Shown one piece after another: positions 58,166-64,000 of a DNA stretch of 64,000 bases. The DNA comes from Varanus komodoensis (lineage: Eukaryota > Chordata > Lepidosauria > Squamata > Varanidae): assembly GCF_004798865.1 (NCBI RefSeq), contig NW_025335641.1:14301015-14365014 (forward strand). The letters are read 5' to 3'. A program made the position numbers and the translations under genes. The notes under the pieces were generated by a model. It was given only the letters and a program-made list of their open reading frames with translations, had not been told where the DNA came from and did not search any database. Position 1 is the first letter of the stretch; the number at the start of each line of letters is the position of its first letter.

Positions 58166-60895
58166 AGCTGTGCTGTATTTCTGTTTAAATTATCATAATT
58201 CCTTCTCAAAAATCTATACATACAAGATAATTAATGAGATCATGTGTCCTCCTTTTTGCTGATACATTTCACCCTTTTTGACAATCCATATGTGGTTAGG
58301 AACCCGGGGAAGACTAACTGATTCAAGCAGAAAATGTTTGAAATGCCTGAGCTCAATCCAGGTGGTGGCACCTTGAAGTCTTAGACTCCACTGCACCAAA
58401 TCACCATGTGCCCATCCTAAATCTCATTTGTCTCCTGAAGGTGCCATTAACAGAGACTGCTACATGCGGAATAGGTCAGATTCCCAGGTCTCATCTGCAG
58501 CCAGAACCATATATTAAAGACAGGTATTGGAGCACTCTCCTGACTTTTATGTTAGCAATTTGGCCATTCAGAGATGCAAGTCTTTCATTTGAAAGGGCCA
58601 ATAAAAATAGTACCTAAATGGACTTCATATGTCTTTGGCATACCGTTCAGGCCACTTAATCCAGCATGCAACATAAAAGCACATTTTCCCGACACTTCAA
58701 GTTGTGCTGTCAACTGTTTTTAGTACGAATTGTTATAAGATGGACATGCAGCTGCTGTTTTGCATGACAAACATGCAATCTGTGTAATACCTAGTTAGGC
58801 CCTTCTGTATGAGACAACGGACAACATTTCCATCACTGACTTCCCATGTGATTTTATGGAACTTGCTTTTCCCCACCTGTTCAGAGAGCTTTTCAGTGTT
58901 TGCCAAGGTTGCAACTGTCTGTCTAAGATCAGAGTCAACGCTGGAAAATATGTTATTTGATATAATTAGATGTTTGGATTGTGGGAGGGTGTGGCTCAGT
59001 GCCAGAGCAGAGAATGTTGTGGCTGCAGAGAGGAAGGGAATAATAAGATGAGCCTCGTGTGTAGGTGGGTTGGATGTTAACATTTCATTCCTGCACCATT
59101 TATGGGTTACAATGTGAAGCTCCCTAGCTGTTCATCATGGGAACTGTGGGATGGAGAGCCAAGAATAACAGGGCTTGAAATGTTTGCTCTTGATGATACA
59201 ATCAAGGAATTATATATATATATATACTAGTGGCGGTTGGGGGAGACAACAGTTACTCATCCATCTAATTCTGCACTGTGCTTCTATCCTTTCTTTCAGA
59301 GAATATTCAGGAGCACTGCACCAACATTAGCTGGATCTTTGCCATAGCTAAATTCTAGGAAAGAAAACCCACAGGTTGCTGATTCTGTGTTCATTTTGGA
59401 CTTCATGCCTCTGATTTTCTCAGGCATTCAAAGGGAAAATGCAAGGACAAGCGCATGGATTTAGGAACTGAAAAGTGTGTGTGCATGTGTAAGCATTTTT
59501 ATATGAACCCAGCATGTTTTGGCACACTTCCATCCATACCAATAGCAGCTGGCTATGCATTTATTTTATTGCTTTGATAAATATTTTATTTCTTTCTCCA
59601 AAATAAATGGATCCAGTGAATGTTGCAAAGATTACCTAGAACTAGATAAAAATGCATATGCCAAAGGTGTGGAAAAGAAGGCTTGGCAATGGTTGGGGCA
59701 TTTTTTTTGGTACTGTATGCAAAGTGTAGGTTGATGATGCCATTCAGCTAATTCAGGCTGTAGGGGCTTCCAGAATGCACCTCTTCATATCTAGCTTCAG
59801 GGGAAACTGATGATGACATAAGCCTGGCATCACTAACGGCTTCTGTGTAAGTAAAGCATGGCCTCATCTCCAAGACTTCCTCCTACCACTGACTAGGACT
59901 AGTTTCCTTCTATGTTGGAAATGACTACAAGAGCTATCAACTGTAATTATGTCTGCAAGAGGCTGATGGACCAGCATAAACTAGGAAAGAAGGGAGGACA
60001 ACCGGGCAAATGGCTGGCTGGCTGTTCCATGGATACCCATTGCTCAGATTGGTATACATAGACATCAACATTTCTATAATAGGTTTAGCCTTGACTTTTC
60101 TATACCATAATTATGTTTACATATTATTTCTAACCATCTCAGTTAAAATAAAGGACTTCTGTGGTATTCATAAGTGTAAACTTGCTATGAAGTCTATTTG
60201 ACCAAGGACAGCCCTTCATTTGAAAGCTTCTCAGAGAACACTCCTCTATTTGAAAGTCTTTTCTATTCAAAGAACTGCTCAGTCCATGACCACTTTAAAG
60301 GTAGAGAAATATAAATAATAATTAGAAATTAAGGCTGACCATGAGTAGCAGACTGAACTGGTGACATTTAATTGTATATATGTTATAGCTATTGTTTCTA
60401 AATGTGTGCATATATGCATAAAACAGCTTATGTAAATATTATGCAAAGGAGTGTCCTCTTTTCTGGTGATATGTCTAAACATGCATAGGATTGTGCTCTA
60501 AAATGTTTTGTTGGTTCCTTTGTTTTCTCGCTAGTGTTGTTTCCCCTCCTTCCTGAATTAGTAACACAGACTCATTAAGACACGGGAATGGGATGCAGTT
60601 GTAATGCTGTGTCACATGGTGGTATCACTGGACATCATCCTTTATAGTATTTATTTACTGATTGGAAACCAGTAAATAAAATCATGCGCGCTGTTGGAAC
60701 AACTCAGAGTTATCTATATTTCAACATCTCAGCAAAGATATTAAGGGAAGTGAGAGTGGGGATAATTTTAATGCATTAAATGTTTATTCAAGATGTGCAA
60801 ACACGCACTAAGAGGGGTCATTTGTTAGCATAGCCAACCATGACAAATCAGTTCACGTTTTAAGAGCACACAAATAGACAAGACAACTGCTTACA
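58166..60895. other. Unannotated DNA
   Basis: No gene recognised. A (TA)n tract of about 8 units lies at 59211-59227. The opposite frames at 58733-59083 and 58809-59051 overlap and have no motif. Confidence 0.4.
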
Positions 60896-60985
60896 GGGCA
60901 ATCCTATGAGTAATTACTTGAAGCAGGTTCTTTGAGTTTAATGAAGCTTGCTCCCAGGTAAGTGGATATAGGGTCACAGCCTTAG
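60896..60985. repeat. Short palindromic repeat, family member 4
   Basis: GGGCAATCCTATGAGTAATT, TTTGAGTTTAATGAAGCTTG, CTCCCAGGTAAGTGGATATA and GGGTCACAGCC match, in order, the pattern at 20.3 kb and 12.3 kb. The halves are imperfect inverted copies. A worn second unit (ATTTATTTCCAAGTAAAAAA, about 61013-61075) follows. Confidence 0.5.
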
Positions 60986-61075
60986 CCTGTAACCAGATGT
61001 CCATTCATCTGGGAATCAGCCCTAATGAATGCAGTGAAATTTATTTCCAAGTAAAAAAATACCTAGGAATATGTG

Positions 61076-62324
61076 GTTAAGATGACAGCCAAACCCATCA
61101 GATTTCCAGCTGTATATTCAAAGATTATGTTCTCAATTAAAACTATGCTGAATTCAGAGGAGATGTGATTTGAACTCCTCTGAGTCTGCCCATTACTTTG
61201 TTTCTGTTAACAGTAGAGCTAGATATTCTGTGTGGACTGCTAGCCACATTCTTCTTTATAGTCTAAAATATCCATCTTTGGATACAGAAGAGATAAACTA
61301 CTTCTGGAGTCTATTTAATTTGAAGTGTACAAAGAAAAAAATGAGGAAGGCATAGAAGATTGCATTTTGATGGCACTTAGATGATGATCTTCCCATCTCC
61401 CAACAATGTAGCTATTATATGGATCATGACTGAAGTGGGGCGGGAATGGTTGTCCCAGAACTGAATTACCTAAAGAAGCATAAAACATTCCCCCATCTTC
61501 TTTTACTCCAGTGGCAGAAACTCTTGAAATTCTTCATTTTCTGTGCAACCGCCTACTGAAGGCATCTGCCACTTACCCATCTTAATGGAAGTATAGCAAG
61601 TAGACAGCAAATGTAGTTGAATATGTACCACACTTTGTTGTGAAGTGAGTACTTTGAATTGTGAGGCTGGCATTAGGAATGTATAGTTTGACACAGACTT
61701 GGACTGTCTGACTACTTGGACATTAAGTGAAGCCTTCACCACTGGGAACCTGCTTCAGGTCTGCGCATGCCTGGAGAGTAGCTGGGATGGAGGAGAATTT
61801 CATTTTTGCTTGGAAAACTTGTGAGCATTCCTTGTTCTAAGCTCACAGAAGCATGAGTCCACCAAACTATTGCAGTTTGTTGGAAACATGTTCATATGCA
61901 TCTCATTCCCTATTCCCCGTTTGATTTGTACGAAGTTCCCCAGTAGGTCATTCCACTTAGCCCTAGCTACCTACTATTTGGTGCTTTTCCAGCTATTGTG
62001 TATTTGTTCACCATTCTAAAAGGTTGAAATGTTGGTCCTAAATCTGGCAGTAAGAGGATAAGCTAAAATAGGCTGGTTTTTGATCCAACCCAGCACTGGG
62101 TTCAACCCCCAGAAAGCTTCACTGGAATAGAATTTAGTCCTTGGGCTGAAGCAGTTTCTATAGTCTTGCTTTAGGAGATGTAAAACTCAGTGTAACTGAC
62201 ATGCCTTTTCGATTCCTGAATTTGTTCAGCTATGCTTTGCCTAGCTTGCCTCTTCCTCTTGCCTATGGTGAAGAAGAGATGATCAATGAGACAGATAGTT
62301 AGGCCTTTCTTTTGTCACACCTAC
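61076..62324. other. Unannotated DNA
   Basis: No gene or named repeat recognised. Confidence 0.4.
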
Positions 62325-62485
62325 CTTCTGAATATCAGTTGCTTGGGAACATCCATGAGGAGGAGCTATCACCATCATGTCCCAGTGGTGGACTTCCCAG
62401 GGGCATGTGGTTAGCCATTGTGGGAAGCAGGATGGTAAATCAGATAGGCTTTTGTTCTGATGCAGCTGGATCCTTGATATGTACA
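62325..62485 (+). repeat. CR1-like LINE 3' UTR fragment
   Basis: Segments GAATATCAGTTGCTTGGGAA, CATGAGGAGGAGCTATCACC, GGGGCATGTGGTTAGCCATT, GTGGGAAGCAGGATGG and TTTTGTTCTGATGCAGCTGG follow, with changes, a squamate LINE 3' UTR that I know from lizard genomes (…GGTTGGCCACTGTGGGAAAC…). Such copies usually end in a short TATGTTCT-like repeat, as CR1 does. That end is lost here. Confidence 0.6.
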
Positions 62486-63778
62486 CCAAAATACTCTCAA
62501 AAGATGAGAGAGATTCCTTAAACTCCAAACATCAGAGTGTCAGAACATTTCCTTCAGGAGAAGAACCTGAATCAGCCCACCCAGCACTCTTGGTTCTTTT
62601 CAGAATCCCCATTAGAGGAGGCCAAGTTGACAATTTAAGGTCATTCAACAGTAAAACAGTAGAAAGCTACACTGTATAGCTTCAGGCCGAAGAACTGTTC
62701 CATTGAATACCCTCCAACTTTGCTTAATGAGGTCTCTGGCAGGAATGAGACCCTCCTTGGGGATATAAGCTGAACTGAGCTTTGAATTTTGCTGGATCCA
62801 TGTTTGCCTTCCTAGATAGTTCCCCCAGGTTCTGCAGAATCCAGCACCAATGTAGAAGCTGTTCCTTGGTGCCTTTGGACTCCTGCTCCAACTGGTGAGA
62901 AAGAAAGTCAATTTTTTTCCAGTTGCACATGGTTAAATCTGGATGCAATCCATTGCCTAATTTGTAATGAATCTAAAATGCTAAATTGTTGGTGCAATTT
63001 AAATACACTGGAATAAATTAAAAATGACAATATCTCTATCAAAGAAATGAACTTCTAGCAATTAGTTTCCACAAAGAGAAATCAACTGGTAATGCTAGCT
63101 CACTAAAACAGAATAAAAGGAACATTATTTGATCATATACCTTATTCTGTTCAAGCCCTGCTTTAAGACAGCCAAATCATATTGACAGACCTGCTCAAAG
63201 AAATCAGGTGGCAAACCCCAAAAGCTGTTTGTTATAGGAGAGGTGCACATTATTTCTTTTGGAGTTCCTCAAACTCCAAGGTGAGATGGCAAACCTGTTG
63301 GGATTTTGAGAAACTGCCTGGGTCATGGGAACTTATGACCAAAGAAGCTAAAGGGTTCTAGTGTGTTTTAAAGCAATCCTAGTTTCGTTAAGAAAGGTAA
63401 CAATATTTTTAAACAAAAATTGGGTCTTATGGAGTGCCTCAGTGGGCATTGTTGAGGACACAAAAAAAAGTCCACCTAGTTCATTGTCTGACCATGAGAA
63501 ACAATACCAGCAAAGTCGTTATAAAGAAAACCTTTTTATTGTAGGTGCACAATATAGAATCAGTCCGTGTCCAGTTGGAAACAGCTGCCACAGTCATCAT
63601 GCACAGCCAATATATATGTTTAGCTGTTTGTAATGATTTGTAGCAGAAAATGTCATGGCAGGAAACATTATTCAATCAAAGCAGGACACATCCGTCAGCA
63701 AAGGGAAAATGAAATGAGCAGGAAACATTCAGTTACTTCTTGTACACAGTTATCTTGACCCACATCCCCCCCAGGGCA
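62486..63778. other. Unannotated DNA
   Basis: No gene recognised. The two minus-strand frames at 62645-62948 overlap each other in different phases and have no motif. Confidence 0.4.
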
Positions 63779-63810
63779 TTTTATTTATTTATTTATTTAT
63801 TAAAACATTT
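63779..63810 (-). repeat. L2 tail, about 30 bp
   Basis: TTTATTTATTTATTTATTTA then ATTAAAACATTT is the very end of the L2 3' terminus seen at 11.2 and 28.0 kb. If real, it is an insertion of only the tail. Confidence 0.45.
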
Positions 63811-64000
63811 GCTTCCAAGCTTATCTTTGCAACTCTGATATTCTTCTTTTTCCCTCAACTCTTTTTATTTGTTATTTGTTTTCAGAAAATACAATAGAGA
63901 GAGAAAATAAAGCTAAGGGTCATTCTGAAAATTTAGCAAGCAACTCCTCATTTAAATACATTTACAATAAACAGAGGTCTCTATCAACCACTCTCTCATC
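63811..64000. other. Unannotated AT-rich DNA
   Basis: Nothing recognised to the end of the window. Confidence 0.4.

Overview
The window is gene-poor nuclear DNA from a vertebrate, almost certainly a squamate reptile. The evidence is the repeat content: a full-length BovB (RTE) LINE plus two shorter BovB copies, L2 LINEs with the ATAA-rich tail typical of lizards and snakes, CR1 LINEs, a 5'-truncated L1, tRNA-derived SINEs with L2-like tails, a 5S rRNA-derived SINE, and hAT and mariner remnants. No host protein-coding gene, rRNA gene, functional tRNA gene or CRISPR array could be supported. Nearly all short open frames are chance frames, microsatellite translations, or pieces of LINE proteins. 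No LTR retroelement or Polinton was recognised. The species cannot be fixed from this sequence alone.

Layout. 1-6.3 kb: mostly unique AT-rich DNA with a 5S-derived SINE fragment (about 0.4-0.5 kb) and an old CR1/L3-like relic split by a small BovB insertion (4.5-5.3 kb). 6.3-8.9 kb: a CR1 LINE with ORF1, endonuclease and C-terminal parts but no reverse-transcriptase core, followed by a GGAA microsatellite. 9-14.7 kb: short CR1 and L2 tails, a tRNA-type SINE, a palindromic short repeat, and a 287-bp hAT MITE with a perfect 8-bp target duplication. 14.7-25.8 kb: largely unannotatable, possibly intergenic or intronic. 25.8-28.3 kb: an old LINE endonuclease relic, microsatellites and a young L2 3' end. 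29.5-31.75 kb: the 5' half of an L2 on the minus strand. 34.1-35.0 kb: L1 3' end with 12-bp target duplications. 36.4-39.6 kb: full-length but inactivated BovB with 10-bp target duplications. 39.6-47.5 kb: L2 tails and one well-preserved SINE. 47.5-48.2 kb: internally deleted mariner. 48.2-64 kb: mostly unique DNA, with a second BovB at 52.5-53.9 kb and scattered SINE, CR1 and palindromic repeats.

The parts are independent insertions, not a cooperating set of genes. The two observations most worth checking are at 52.5-53.9 kb. The BovB there has its 5' UTR inverted relative to its 3' half, as expected from twin-priming. The 100-N assembly gap inside it is flanked by two identical 241-bp copies of the same sequence, so the gap is probably an unmerged contig overlap. 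Homologies were judged by eye from memory of these families; none was confirmed by a database search.
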